A stretch of DNA of 64,000 nt, from positions 62,001 through 126,000 of the forward strand of contig NZ_BJYM01000008.1 of assembly GCF_007991515.1 (NCBI RefSeq), written 5' to 3'. This DNA is from Oceanobacillus sojae (GTDB lineage: Bacteria > Bacillota > Bacilli > Bacillales > Amphibacillaceae). A model generated the notes under the pieces. It saw nothing but the letters and a program-made list of their open reading frames with translations, was not told where the DNA came from and did not search any database. Below, in pieces: positions 36,164-44,134 of this stretch; the first letter of the stretch is position 1; every line of letters begins with the position of its first letter. The position numbers and the translations under genes were made by a program.

Positions 36164-36742
36164 TGCATAAATCAGTACCTCGAATCTCTTTTGCGAATTG
36201 ACTTCTTCTAAAACCTTGTTTCCATTAAAGTATCTCATTGACTATTTCCTCCTTGTCGGGTGGGTGATTGAGTAAACTTGGTTAAGTATTTCAATCGTAG
36301 CATAGTCAAAGGGACTTTTTGTGTTTGAAATCATTATTTCATACACCAGGAAATTATAGAATAATTGCCTTCTGGATAACTATTTATAGAAAAGCAGCCG
36401 TGTCCAGCTCCGAGCGCCAAACTTTAGAGACTTCACGTCGCACTTATGCCCTGTGGGCGAAAGTCAACATCGGTTCGTCAACTTCACCGCGTTTCCTTTA
36501 TCTCAGTTGCGCCGCTCCAATCTCTACGTTTTTAAGCAGGCGCTCTGCGCTTTTGTTCTCAAGAGCATTACTATGAAAAATGTTCAGATTTGTTGAAAGC
36601 AATTTGAACATAGTATAATTTAATATACGTCAGCAGGCAGACTGCTAATTTCAAGGATTAATAAAGACTGATTCAGTAAATAATAAAATATCAGTTGTAA
36701 TCCTTTTGTTGCATCAAAGAGATTAAAAAGGTTGGGATAGCT
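36164..36742. other. 580-bp gap containing a dispersed repeat
   Basis: No gene is supported. The only structure is the dispersed repeat at 36390-36560. Flanking sequence is AT-rich and featureless apart from possible promoter-like hexamers before the CAP-domain gene. Confidence 0.5.
36390..36560. repeat. Dispersed intergenic repeat (copy B)
   Basis: It shares, in the same order, GTCCAGCT, AGCGCC, CTTATGCCC, GAAAGTCAACATC, TCCTTTATCTCAGTTGC, TACGTTTTTAA and CGCTCT-type ends with 10966-11229. GAGCGCC and GGCGCTC at its ends are inverted, so it can fold as one long hairpin. Higher GC than its surroundings. Non-coding. Confidence 0.65.
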
Positions 36743-36763
36743 ATTTTTAAGCGATTATTTTTT

Positions 36764-37864
36764 TTGCTGTTAATTATACTGTTAGCCATTTGGACAAAAC
36801 CATTATGGGAAGATCCAGTCCGTAATATAATTCCTGATGCTGTAAGTGATACATTTTCCTCTGCAGGTGATTTTATTAATGATGCGGTAGATAATGATTT
36901 TTACTTTCGGCAGGTATCAGATCAAGCTGCTTCATTTTTTAATTCCATCACAGGTTCAGAAACAAATAGAGAGTATGAGCGAGTGGAAACACCGGAGCTC
37001 ACTACACCCGAGGAGCAATCTTTTTCCGTGGGCAATGTAGAAATTGGAGATACAAGAGATCAGGTTGAAGAGACGTATGGAGAACCTGAACGGAAAAGTG
37101 AAAATGAATATGGGGTAGAGTGGTCCACTTATCATGAAAACTATCAAAACTTTATGATGGTTGCTTACGATGAACAGGATGTAGTCCGTGGACTCTTTAC
37201 CAACCAGGATTTACTGTCATCTAAGCACGATATTGCGCTTGGTGATTCCAAGTCATCAGTAAACGAGATATTAGGTGAGCCGGAAGAAATGATCCGCAAC
37301 GGCTGGTTTAATTATAAAATAGAGAGTGAAGGCGAATATGATGTTTATCATATGGATGGTACTTACGTAACCATGTTTTATGATCTGCATGAATTGGATG
37401 AAGTAACTGCCATTCAAATCATAGATGAAGATTTAGAAGCTGCGAAGAGCACGCTTTATACTCCCGGCAGTGAGGCACTGAAAGAAGGGCTGGAATACCA
37501 GTTATTTGATTTAACCAACGCTACACGCGTGAAACAGGATCTGTCTATTTTAGAATGGGATGAAGATGTAAGAGAAACAGCAAGAAAGCATAGTACTGAT
37601 ATGGCTGTCAATCAATTTTTCAGTCATACGAATTTAGAAGGACAATCTCCTTTTGACCGGATGAAGGCAGATGGCATTTCTTTCTTAAGCGCGGGTGAGA
37701 ACCTCGCTTATGGCCAGTTCAGCAGTATTTTTGCCCATCAGGGTCTATTGAATTCTCTTGGACACCGGGAAAATATTTTACACGAAAGCTTTAGTCATTT
37801 AGGAATCGGCGTTGATTTTAATGAAAGTGACCAGCCGTTTTATACAGAGAACTTTCTTCAGTAA
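36764..37864 (+). CDS. CAP (SCP/PR1)-domain extracytoplasmic protein, YlbC-like
   Basis: The protein of about 366 residues has an N-terminal membrane anchor, a CAP-associated domain (GDTRDQVEETYGEPERK and GDSKSSVNEILGEPEE, two related repeats) and a C-terminal CAP domain with ARKHSTDMAVNQFFSHTN, AGENLAYG and SLGHRENILHESFSHLGIG. The fold matches YlbC of B. subtilis. The start is uncertain: TTG 36764 is used, but the frame extends upstream as ATT-TTT-AAG-CGA-TTA behind AAAAGGTTGGG, which would supply the basic residues expected before the hydrophobic segment. Confidence 0.82.
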   Translation: MLLIILLAIWTKPLWEDPVRNIIPDAVSDTFSSAGDFINDAVDNDFYFRQVSDQAASFFNSITGSETNREYERVETPELTTPEEQSFSVGNVEIGDTRDQVEETYGEPERKSENEYGVEWSTYHENYQNFMMVAYDEQDVVRGLFTNQDLLSSKHDIALGDSKSSVNEILGEPEEMIRNGWFNYKIESEGEYDVYHMDGTYVTMFYDLHELDEVTAIQIIDEDLEAAKSTLYTPGSEALKEGLEYQLFDLTNATRVKQDLSILEWDEDVRETARKHSTDMAVNQFFSHTNLEGQSPFDRMKADGISFLSAGENLAYGQFSSIFAHQGLLNSLGHRENILHESFSHLGIGVDFNESDQPFYTENFLQ

Positions 37865-37912
37865 CTAACGGAAGAAAGATTATCGGGTAATCTAATGAAA
37901 AGGAGTGATTTA

Positions 37913-38323
37913 ATGAAAAAACAGGCAACACCTTACCTCACATTTAACGGAAATGCCAAAGAAGCTTTAAATTACTACCAGAAAGTTTTCGATGGGGAAA
38001 TCCTGGCGATACAAACGTTTGGTGAAGCGGACTATCCAACTCCTCCTGAAGCGGAAAACAGAATTATTCATGCACAATTTAAAAAGGATGCATTATTCTT
38101 TATGCTCTCAGATACTTTTCCCGGTCAGCCTGTTGAAACGGGGAATCATATTTCGTTGGTGCTCGAATTTGAAAGTGAAGCAAGTATTCAGAAGGTATAT
38201 GATAACCTGCATCAGGAAAGCAAAGTATTAATGAAGCTTCAGGATACATTTTGGGGAGCAAAATATGCAAAAGTCAAAGATAAATTCGGGATTGTTTGGG
38301 ATTTGAATTTTACGAAAGAGTAA
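37913..38323 (+). CDS. VOC/PhnB-type glyoxalase-fold protein
   Basis: This 136-residue protein of the PhnB/YjdN subgroup of the VOC superfamily has YLTFNGNAKEALNYYQKVF at the N terminus and WGAKYAKVKDKFGIVWDLN at the C terminus. Two beta-alpha-beta-beta-beta halves are expected. Function unknown; some relatives are 3-demethylubiquinone methyltransferase-like by name only. ATG 37913 with AAAAGGAG 8 bases before it is preferred to ATG 37895. Confidence 0.85.
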   Translation: MKKQATPYLTFNGNAKEALNYYQKVFDGEILAIQTFGEADYPTPPEAENRIIHAQFKKDALFFMLSDTFPGQPVETGNHISLVLEFESEASIQKVYDNLHQESKVLMKLQDTFWGAKYAKVKDKFGIVWDLNFTKE

Positions 38324-38343
38324 TCAATTTTATATAAAGTTTT

Positions 38344-38383
38344 AAGGATAAACAATACATATATGTGTTGTTTATCCTTTTTT
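38344..38383 (+). terminator. Intrinsic terminator after the VOC gene
   Basis: AAGGATAAACAATACAT pairs with ATGTGTTGTTTATCCTT (one wobble), then TTTT. Confidence 0.85.
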
Positions 38384-38534
38384 AGTAAATGATATGCCTG
38401 GGTGCATTGCTTTATATTTTTTGGATAATAATAAATCTTGATTAGAAATTTTAATGGATTGGGGTTATTTCAAGGAGCAGGTGATATACGTTCAGAAGGT
38501 ATCAAAAGGAAACTTTTTAGAGGAGGAAATTATT

Positions 38535-39041
38535 TTGATTTATATATATAACGACTACGGAGGTACACATACCACTTCACTTGCAGCAGCCTATCATTTA
38601 AATAAACTTCCAACGAATCGAAAGCTGACAAAGGAAGAAATACATCATGTCAGATACTTCAATAAATTAACAAAGCATGATTTAGGTAAACTGATTTTCC
38701 ATGGTATGGATGACGAGGGAAATGCAGTATACACCATAGGAAGAAGAAATAATAAATATGTTGTGCCAGCTATAAAAGACTTAGCAGCCTTGTTACATGA
38801 AAGAACTTCGATGAATGAAAAGATTATTATTTCCAATACTTCTCCTACTGTACCATTTGTGATGTCAGTGGGAGGCTTCTTATCCAGAGGATTGAATATC
38901 AATTTTTTAGGAGAACCTTTATTGGTTGCCGGTGCAAAGCAATGCTGTGTAAAGATTAACCGGTTAGTTGAGGAAACAAAGCAGGCGGGTCATTCTATGA
39001 CTGCCAAAGTTATTGTATTGGAAAATAAAAAATTTCATTGA
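38535..39041 (+). CDS. DUF3189 family protein
   Basis: This 168-residue protein begins MIYIYNDYGGTHTTSLAAAY from a TTG at 38535, with AGGAGG (38521-38526) 8 bases upstream. The frame stays open to 38454 but has no ribosome site there. The opening strand-and-loop with GGTHTT, followed by YHLNKLP and the central FHGMDDEGNAVYTIGRRN, is typical of DUF3189 proteins found in spore-forming Firmicutes. Function unknown. Confidence 0.78.
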   Translation: MIYIYNDYGGTHTTSLAAAYHLNKLPTNRKLTKEEIHHVRYFNKLTKHDLGKLIFHGMDDEGNAVYTIGRRNNKYVVPAIKDLAALLHERTSMNEKIIISNTSPTVPFVMSVGGFLSRGLNINFLGEPLLVAGAKQCCVKINRLVEETKQAGHSMTAKVIVLENKKFH

Positions 39042-39072
39042 TTTTATTTAGGAGAAAAAGTTTTCTATAGGT

Positions 39073-39119
39073 CACATCAGGCTATCAGAATAAAATACCT
39101 GATAGCCTGATGTGTTTTT
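39073..39119 (+). terminator. Strong intrinsic terminator after the DUF3189 gene
   Basis: A perfect 16-bp stem (CACATCAGGCTATCAG with its complement, 10-nt loop) followed by TTTTTC. Confidence 0.9.
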
Positions 39120-39153
39120 CAAAAGATGAGGGTGACCTGTCTGCAAGCTTTAA

Positions 39154-39435
39154 TTAGTAGAAGCTGTTACAACAAAAACAGAATTTCCTTCTGTTACTAT
39201 TCCTTTGCCTATTATCACAACGATTCGATTCACGACATCTGTGATGGTGTTCGTTTCTGTGATTATTTCTGCTGTGACAACAGTCTTCATGTCTGTTTTC
39301 ACATCTGTTGCGATTTTGGTGACTGTTATGACAGCAATCCTGTTTATGATTTTTACGACGATAGTCGGCGCCTGGACGACTTGTGTTGCAACAAGGGTCT
39401 TTACGTCTTCCTTCTGATGAGTGATGACCGCACAT
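39154..39435 (-). CDS. Cys/His/Arg/Asn-rich small protein, candidate spore coat protein
   Basis: The 93-residue protein is made almost only of Cys (13), His, Arg, Asn, Ser and acidic residues, with repeated CC pairs (DPCCNT, DCCHNS, DCCHSR, CFCC) separated by HRN-type stretches. AAAGGGGGG 8 bases before the ATG on the minus strand supports it over the overlapping plus-strand frames. Such composition is typical of spore coat or metal-binding proteins; the assignment is inferred from composition only. The plus-strand frames are antisense shadows. Confidence 0.6.
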   Translation of the reverse strand: MCGHHSSEGRRKDPCCNTSRPGADYRRKNHKQDCCHNSHQNRNRCENRHEDCCHSRNNHRNEHHHRCRESNRCDNRQRNSNRRKFCFCCNSFY

Positions 39436-39637
39436 AGCTTATCCCCCCTTTCCCATTCAATATACGTTAGTAAGAAAAAAGGGATTAGACAAACTTAATA
39501 GGAGCTAACACATTTTTTAATGGAGACTGCAGATTCATAAACGAATTACTTAAAAAATACAAATGAATTTGAAACTTTTTTTCAATCATTTCGTATAACT
39601 TGATTAAGAAGAATAAGTTGAACGGGGAGGACTAGAA

Positions 39638-40570
39638 TTGACTGAAATTGCATTGGAATTAAAAAATGTCAGCAAGCGTATCAAGAATAAAGAAATTATT
39701 AAAGATGTCAGCTTCCAAATAAAACAGGGCGAGGTCTTTGGCTTTGTCGGGCCGAACGGGGCTGGTAAAACCACCACCATACGGATGATGGTTGGTTTAA
39801 TGAAAATTACAGAAGGCGACATCCGTATTGTTGGCAAAAGTATTCAAACAGATTATAGTGAAGCGATCAGAGAGGTTGGAGCGATTGTTGAGAACCCGGA
39901 GATGTATCCTTTTTTAACAGGAAGAAAAAATCTGGAGCAGTTTGCAAGAATGGTTCCAGGCACAACAAAAGAAAGGATAGAAGAGGTAGTCCAATTAGTC
40001 GGTTTGAAGAAGGTAATCAATGATAGAGTTGGCGGATATTCTCTTGGAATGCGGCAGCGGTTGGGAATTGCACAGGCTTTGTTACATAAACCATCGATTC
40101 TCATTTTGGATGAGCCCACAAATGGTCTTGATCCCTCTGGAATGAAGGAGATTCGCCAATATATCCGTACCTTGGCGGAAAAAGAAAATGTCAGTGTCAT
40201 TGTTTCCAGTCATTTATTATCTGAAATTGAGCTGATGTGTGATCGCATTGGAGTTATTAAAAATGGATCATTAATCGCTGTAGAGGATGTAGAAAAGAAC
40301 AGGAAGATTGAGGATAGTGATATATCAGAATATATTATCTCCGTTAGCAATGCGGAGACTGCGAAAGCGCATCTGGATAGTCTGGATGAATCTTTATTTG
40401 TAGAGACAGCAGATGAAACAATCTTAAAAACAGCGATGAAACGTGAACAAATACCAGCTGTACTCAAAGAATTATTAAATAATAATATCAATGTATATGA
40501 AGTTCAGGCTGCAAAAGGCACGTTAGAAGACAAATTTTTCGATTTGATTGGAGAGAATGTCATTGAGTAA
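39638..40570 (+). CDS. BcrA-type ABC transporter, ATP-binding protein
   Basis: The 310-residue ATPase has Walker A GPNGAGKTTTIRM, signature YSLGMRQRLGIAQAL and Walker B ILILDEPTNGLDPSG, followed by a C-terminal extension of about 80 residues, as in bacitracin/lantibiotic exporters (BcrA, CcmA_2-like). It works with the permease that overlaps its 3' end. TTG start behind GGGGAGG. Exported substrate unknown; peptide antibiotic or membrane-active compound is likely from the family. Confidence 0.88.
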   Translation: MTEIALELKNVSKRIKNKEIIKDVSFQIKQGEVFGFVGPNGAGKTTTIRMMVGLMKITEGDIRIVGKSIQTDYSEAIREVGAIVENPEMYPFLTGRKNLEQFARMVPGTTKERIEEVVQLVGLKKVINDRVGGYSLGMRQRLGIAQALLHKPSILILDEPTNGLDPSGMKEIRQYIRTLAEKENVSVIVSSHLLSEIELMCDRIGVIKNGSLIAVEDVEKNRKIEDSDISEYIISVSNAETAKAHLDSLDESLFVETADETILKTAMKREQIPAVLKELLNNNINVYEVQAAKGTLEDKFFDLIGENVIE

Positions 40571-41429
40571 TCTGAGTCAGCTTATAAAAAACGAATTTAT
40601 TAAACTGCATCATTATAAATCTACGTGGGCTATGTATATCATTATTGCGGTTCTTCTGGTTGGCGGGGCTATCATTACAAACTTTGTAGCTAACCAGAGT
40701 ATGATTATTGACGCAACCTTTCAAAGTGAACTGGTTCAAGCTTATCAGTCTGTTGGGGTAGAGATTCCAGCTTATGATATGTGGGCTTTCGTGGCTGATA
40801 ATATCTCGCTTATCAGTTTTATTACTATTTTTATCATTGTCGCAGCAGCTAAAATTATCTCGAATGAGTATAAATGGGGAACGATTAAATTGTTACTTAT
40901 TCGCCCGGCAGGAAGGGGAACCGTATTAACATCCAAATATATTACTGTTTTACTCTTTGCAGTTGTATTAATTCTATACACCATTATTCTATCCATGATT
41001 ATTGGGCTTATCTTTTTTGGTGTTGATGCTTGGAATCCAATCATTGTAGATAACATGGGGTCTGGTTATACCGAAGTTTCTATCATTACTTCTATCGGTA
41101 AAAATATACTATTTAGTCTTGTTCCGTTAATTATAGTGGCAACCTTGTCCTTCATGATTGCAATTTTATTCAAAGGCAGCGCCATGGCGATTGCAGCAAG
41201 TATTGTGATTTTCATTGCTGCACCTATTATTACCATGCTGGTAAGCCGCTATGAAATTGCAAAATATCTGTTAACGGCACATCTCGATCTCCAAAGTATT
41301 TTTGCGGGGGCGCCTTTAATTGAAGGAACAACTATTGGGTTTTCTATTGCTGTTCTTATCGTTTATTACATTATATTTATGATAGTAGGATGGCTCACTT
41401 TCAAAAAAAGAGATGTAGCTGGAAATTAA
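40557..41429 (+). CDS. ABC-2 type permease
   Basis: This permease of about 290 residues has six membrane helices (first about residues 22-40) and the cytoplasmic stretch YKWGTIKLLLIRPAGRGTVLTSKY common to ABC-2 exporters such as BcrB and YxlG. It overlaps the ATPase gene by 14 bp. ATG 40557 is used; TTG 40563, at better spacing from GGAGAG, is also possible. Confidence 0.85.
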   Translation: MSLSNLSQLIKNEFIKLHHYKSTWAMYIIIAVLLVGGAIITNFVANQSMIIDATFQSELVQAYQSVGVEIPAYDMWAFVADNISLISFITIFIIVAAAKIISNEYKWGTIKLLLIRPAGRGTVLTSKYITVLLFAVVLILYTIILSMIIGLIFFGVDAWNPIIVDNMGSGYTEVSIITSIGKNILFSLVPLIIVATLSFMIAILFKGSAMAIAASIVIFIAAPIITMLVSRYEIAKYLLTAHLDLQSIFAGAPLIEGTTIGFSIAVLIVYYIIFMIVGWLTFKKRDVAGN

Positions 41430-41448
41430 TTGGAAAGGAAGAGGCATT

Positions 41449-42606
41449 GTGAAGAAATCTTCTACTTTATTGTTTGTATTTCTTTTGCTTCTCTTAGGAG
41501 CTTGCTCTAATGAGAATGAGGGAGAACAAGAAGATAATCAAAATGATACGGAGCAAGAAGAGGATCTGGAAGAAAAGGATAATAAAGAAAATCTGGATCC
41601 TGCAACAGGGCTTTTTATGGAATTTATAAAAGAAAATAAAGACTCTGACCGGATTGCTTTTTTAGCTACATGGAACGATGAACCAATAGCAGAAATGAAT
41701 ACCAATCTAGCCCTGCCGCTTGCCAGTGTTGTCAAAATAATTATTGCGATTGAATTCGCCAGTCAAGCGGAGGAAGGGAAAATCGACCCTTCGGAAAAGG
41801 TATCTATGGAAGAAGTAGATAAGTATTATTTTGCTAATACAGATGGCGGAGCACATGACGCCTGGAAAAATACCTTGGGCAACGAAGCAGGAGAGGTTTC
41901 CCTTGAACAAATTGCACAAGGAATGATGGATTTCAGCTCTAATGCAAATACTGATTATTTAATAGAACGATTGGGGCTGGAGGAAGTAAATAATCGGGTT
42001 GGGGAATTAGATTTAAATAACCATGATCCGATCTATCCGTTAACAGCAAGCATTGCAATTCCGGAAAGAGTATTGGAAGAGAACAATTTAGAAAAAGACG
42101 AATTAGAAGCAGCATTACGTGATTTAGATGATGATGCATACCGCCAGATAGCTGTCGATCTTTTTGAAGAATGGCAAGAGGAACCGTTAAGTGAAGAGGA
42201 AAAAGAAAAAGCTGTTGCACTATTGGATATGCCGATTCAAAAGGTCTGGTCTGATCGATTGACCCATGCAACAGCTGAAGATTACCATAAAATCATGACT
42301 ATGCTGAATAAAAAAGAGCATTACTCCGATGCTTTTTATGAAGAATTGGATGCTATCTTTAGCCTGAAATTAGAAAATGAAGCAATTGAACGCGCGGCAC
42401 AAAAAGGCGGGAGCACTGCTTTTGTATTAAATCAGGCTGTATATGCAGAAGACGAGGCAGGCAACCGTTTAGAGATGATTTTATTTACAAATGATCTTAA
42501 CCTTTCTGAGCTGGAGGTCGCAGCTATGCAGGTGCAGGCTTTGACGGATAAATTAGTAAATGAGGAAGATTTTCGTGAGAAAGTTAGAGAATTATTAGCT
42601 GAATAA
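41449..42606 (+). CDS. Beta-lactamase-fold lipoprotein (class A-like serine hydrolase)
   Basis: This 385-residue lipoprotein has signal peptide MKKSSTLLFVFLLLLLGAC, with the lipidated Cys at 19 and a Glu/Asp-rich linker. The hydrolase domain shows SVVK (SxxK), SSNANTDYL (SxN-like) and QKGGST (KTG-like). It resembles class A beta-lactamases and related cell-wall serine enzymes. It lies 19 bp after the ABC permease, so a three-gene envelope-related operon is likely. Whether it hydrolyses beta-lactams cannot be told. Confidence 0.8.
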   Translation: MKKSSTLLFVFLLLLLGACSNENEGEQEDNQNDTEQEEDLEEKDNKENLDPATGLFMEFIKENKDSDRIAFLATWNDEPIAEMNTNLALPLASVVKIIIAIEFASQAEEGKIDPSEKVSMEEVDKYYFANTDGGAHDAWKNTLGNEAGEVSLEQIAQGMMDFSSNANTDYLIERLGLEEVNNRVGELDLNNHDPIYPLTASIAIPERVLEENNLEKDELEAALRDLDDDAYRQIAVDLFEEWQEEPLSEEEKEKAVALLDMPIQKVWSDRLTHATAEDYHKIMTMLNKKEHYSDAFYEELDAIFSLKLENEAIERAAQKGGSTAFVLNQAVYAEDEAGNRLEMILFTNDLNLSELEVAAMQVQALTDKLVNEEDFREKVRELLAE

Positions 42607-42612
42607 TTATAT

Positions 42613-42656
42613 AATCCCCCTGACGCCGGTACATTGCATCGTATTAAGGGGATTTT
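42613..42656 (+). terminator. Possible terminator after the lipoprotein gene
   Basis: AATCCCC and GGGGATT form a 7-bp stem with a 28-nt loop, then TTGATTTAT. The loop is long, so efficiency is doubtful. Confidence 0.5.
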
Positions 42657-42730
42657 GATTTATAAGCTGTATTCTAAAAAGATCTGTTTCAAGAAAAGAG
42701 CAGGAGACAGTTGCTTGAGAGGATGAAAAA

Positions 42731-42886
42731 ATGAAAGATGATAAAAATAAGGAAGAAAAGACTTCCTTGAAAATAGCAGCGTATTGGTTCTCTATCCCGA
42801 GAATTTTAAGTGCCGGTTTATTTTTACTGATAATATTAATCCTTTCTATTAGTGGCTGGGTAAAAATAATTCAACATTATTTTTAA
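42731..42886 (+). CDS. 51-residue small membrane protein
   Basis: ATG behind TTGAGAGGAT encodes a Lys/Asp/Glu-rich N terminus (KDDKNKEEKTS) and one strongly hydrophobic helix (about residues 27-42, GLFLLIILILSISG). It ends 36 bp before the acetyltransferase gene and could be cotranscribed. No family was recognised; support comes from the ribosome site and the clear charged-then-hydrophobic layout. Confidence 0.5.
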   Translation: MKDDKNKEEKTSLKIAAYWFSIPRILSAGLFLLIILILSISGWVKIIQHYF

Positions 42887-42921
42887 ATGTATCACTAAAC
42901 TAAGAAAAGCGGTGGAAAGCA

Positions 42922-43365
42922 GTGTCAATTTATATAGAAGAAGTAAATAAGGGAAATTGGAGAGAAATTGCTGCATTAGAAGTAACTGAAAATCAAAAAG
43001 ATTTTATGGAAAGCGTATCATTTTGTTTAGCAGAAAGCTTTATTGAACAGCTTACAACATCGCTTGGCTTGTATGATGACAATCAACCGGTTGGGTATGC
43101 CATGACTGGATTTTATTTTGATGAAAAAAGAAGCATTTGGTTTGATCGTTTTATGATTGATCGTCGTTTTCAGGGGCAAGGTTATGCAAATCAGTTTATC
43201 CCATTAATTGAAAAATACATTATAGAGAATTATGATGTGCAAATCATACGTTTAAGCTTTGTTCCGGGAAACAATCCAGCTGAACAATTATATAAAAGGC
43301 ATGGCTTTGTCCGGACAGGGCAGCATGATTCGGAAGGAGAAATTATTATGGAGAAGCATTTATAG
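42922..43365 (+). CDS. GNAT acetyltransferase, spermidine/spermine type (BltD-like)
   Basis: This 147-residue GNAT enzyme carries the acetyl-CoA binding segment DRRFQGQGYANQFI and the C-terminal PGNNPAEQLYKRHGFVRTG. The N-terminal pattern EENQKDF-like (VTENQKDFMESV) is frequent in polyamine N-acetyltransferases such as BltD. GTG start. Substrate remains an inference. Confidence 0.82.
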   Translation: MSIYIEEVNKGNWREIAALEVTENQKDFMESVSFCLAESFIEQLTTSLGLYDDNQPVGYAMTGFYFDEKRSIWFDRFMIDRRFQGQGYANQFIPLIEKYIIENYDVQIIRLSFVPGNNPAEQLYKRHGFVRTGQHDSEGEIIMEKHL

Positions 43366-43368
43366 ATG

Positions 43369-43394
43369 ACCATAATTATATTATGTAAACTAAA
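43369..43394. repeat. Copy 2 of a 26-bp dispersed motif
   Basis: It is identical at 25 of 26 positions to 26890-26915. This copy starts 4 bp after the acetyltransferase stop codon and ends 3 bp before a perfect 12-bp hairpin. Confidence 0.5.
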
Positions 43395-43396
43395 TA

Positions 43397-43425
43397 ACTT
43401 TAATGTTATTCTCTAACATTAAAGT
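43397..43425. other. Perfect 12-bp hairpin without T-run
   Basis: ACTTTAATGTTA and its complement flank a 5-nt loop TTCTC. No T-run follows; AGGAGG comes 4 bases later. It may be a leader hairpin of the unit that ends at the terminator at 43557. Confidence 0.5.
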
Positions 43426-43484
43426 CTAGGAGGCTCTCTACTCAAAAATAAATTTAAATTTAGGGGGGATTCATACACAGTATT

Positions 43485-43547
43485 GTGCCGGCCTTAACGA
43501 AAGGATTAAAGGCAAAAAGAACTTTTATTACATTTAAAATCGAATAG
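43485..43547 (+). CDS. Possible 20-residue sORF
   Basis: GTG at 43485 opens a frame MPALTKGLKAKRTFITFKIE that stops 9 bp before a strong terminator. AGGGGGG lies at about 43463-43469, rather far from GTG, so the start is uncertain. Basic peptide, no family. It could equally be the non-coding part of a small RNA. Confidence 0.25.
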   Translation: MPALTKGLKAKRTFITFKIE

Positions 43548-43556
43548 CTAGAATAG

Positions 43557-43600
43557 AAATGGAATGGTATCTCTTGCTGAGATACCATTCCATTTTTGAA
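43557..43600 (+). terminator. Very strong intrinsic terminator
   Basis: A perfect 17-bp stem (AAATGGAATGGTATCTC with its complement, 5-nt loop), followed by TTG. It lies 190 bp after the last recognised gene, so it probably ends a separate small transcript. Confidence 0.85.
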
Positions 43601-43696
43601 TTTAGCAGATGTTTTTTCTCTATTGGAAAAGTATTGCTGCGGAGGTTTAGAGGCGCATAGACCCTAAGACTTAGATAAAGATATTTCTCAGGCTCA

Positions 43697-43725
43697 TTAC
43701 ACAAAAAACAGTCACACGGTAAGAT
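43697..43725 (+). promoter_or_regulatory. Possible promoter of the lia operon
   Basis: TTACAC-N17-TAAGAT, 31 bp before the liaI ATG. A LiaR operator probably lies upstream (43640-43695) but no convincing dyad could be fixed. Confidence 0.4.
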
Positions 43726-43756
43726 AAAGATACAATAACGAAAGGAGGAAAACGGA

Positions 43757-44110
43757 ATGAAAAAATTCATGTTATTTATCGGAGGACTTGTCGCAGTGCT
43801 GATACTTCTGGCAAACCTTGGCCCGATGATATTGCTTGCATTAAGCATATGGTTACTGTATATATGCTTTAAAAAATTTATGGGCACAGATTCAACTGCT
43901 GCAAAAATTGGATGGGTGATTGCAGGATTGATCGTATTGAGCATCACGTTCTCTAACATCTATGCCGTTTTAGGTGTTGCAGCAGCATACGCACTTTACC
44001 TTATCTATAAGAATTGGAACACACCGGAAAGCTCCGTTGTCCACGAAATAAAAGAAGATGATGATCCATTTACAAATTTTGAAAAACAGTGGGCAGAGTT
44101 AAATAAATAA
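43757..44110 (+). CDS. liaI: LiaI-like membrane protein of the envelope-stress operon
   Basis: The 117-residue protein has an N-terminal hydrophobic helix pair (about 5-38), two more helices (about 50-85), and an acidic tail ending FTNFEKQWAELNK. It is the first gene before liaH, the position of liaI, which in B. subtilis anchors the phage-shock-like protein LiaH at the membrane. AAAGGAGG lies 8 bases before the ATG. Confidence 0.75.
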   Translation: MKKFMLFIGGLVAVLILLANLGPMILLALSIWLLYICFKKFMGTDSTAAKIGWVIAGLIVLSITFSNIYAVLGVAAAYALYLIYKNWNTPESSVVHEIKEDDDPFTNFEKQWAELNK

Positions 44111-44134
44111 TTACATTAAAAGGAGAGATTGATA

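Noticed and set aside
39126..39437. Cys/Tyr-rich and Val/Thr-rich plus-strand frames
   Set aside because: Both lie opposite the minus-strand Cys/His-rich gene, which alone has a strong ribosome site.
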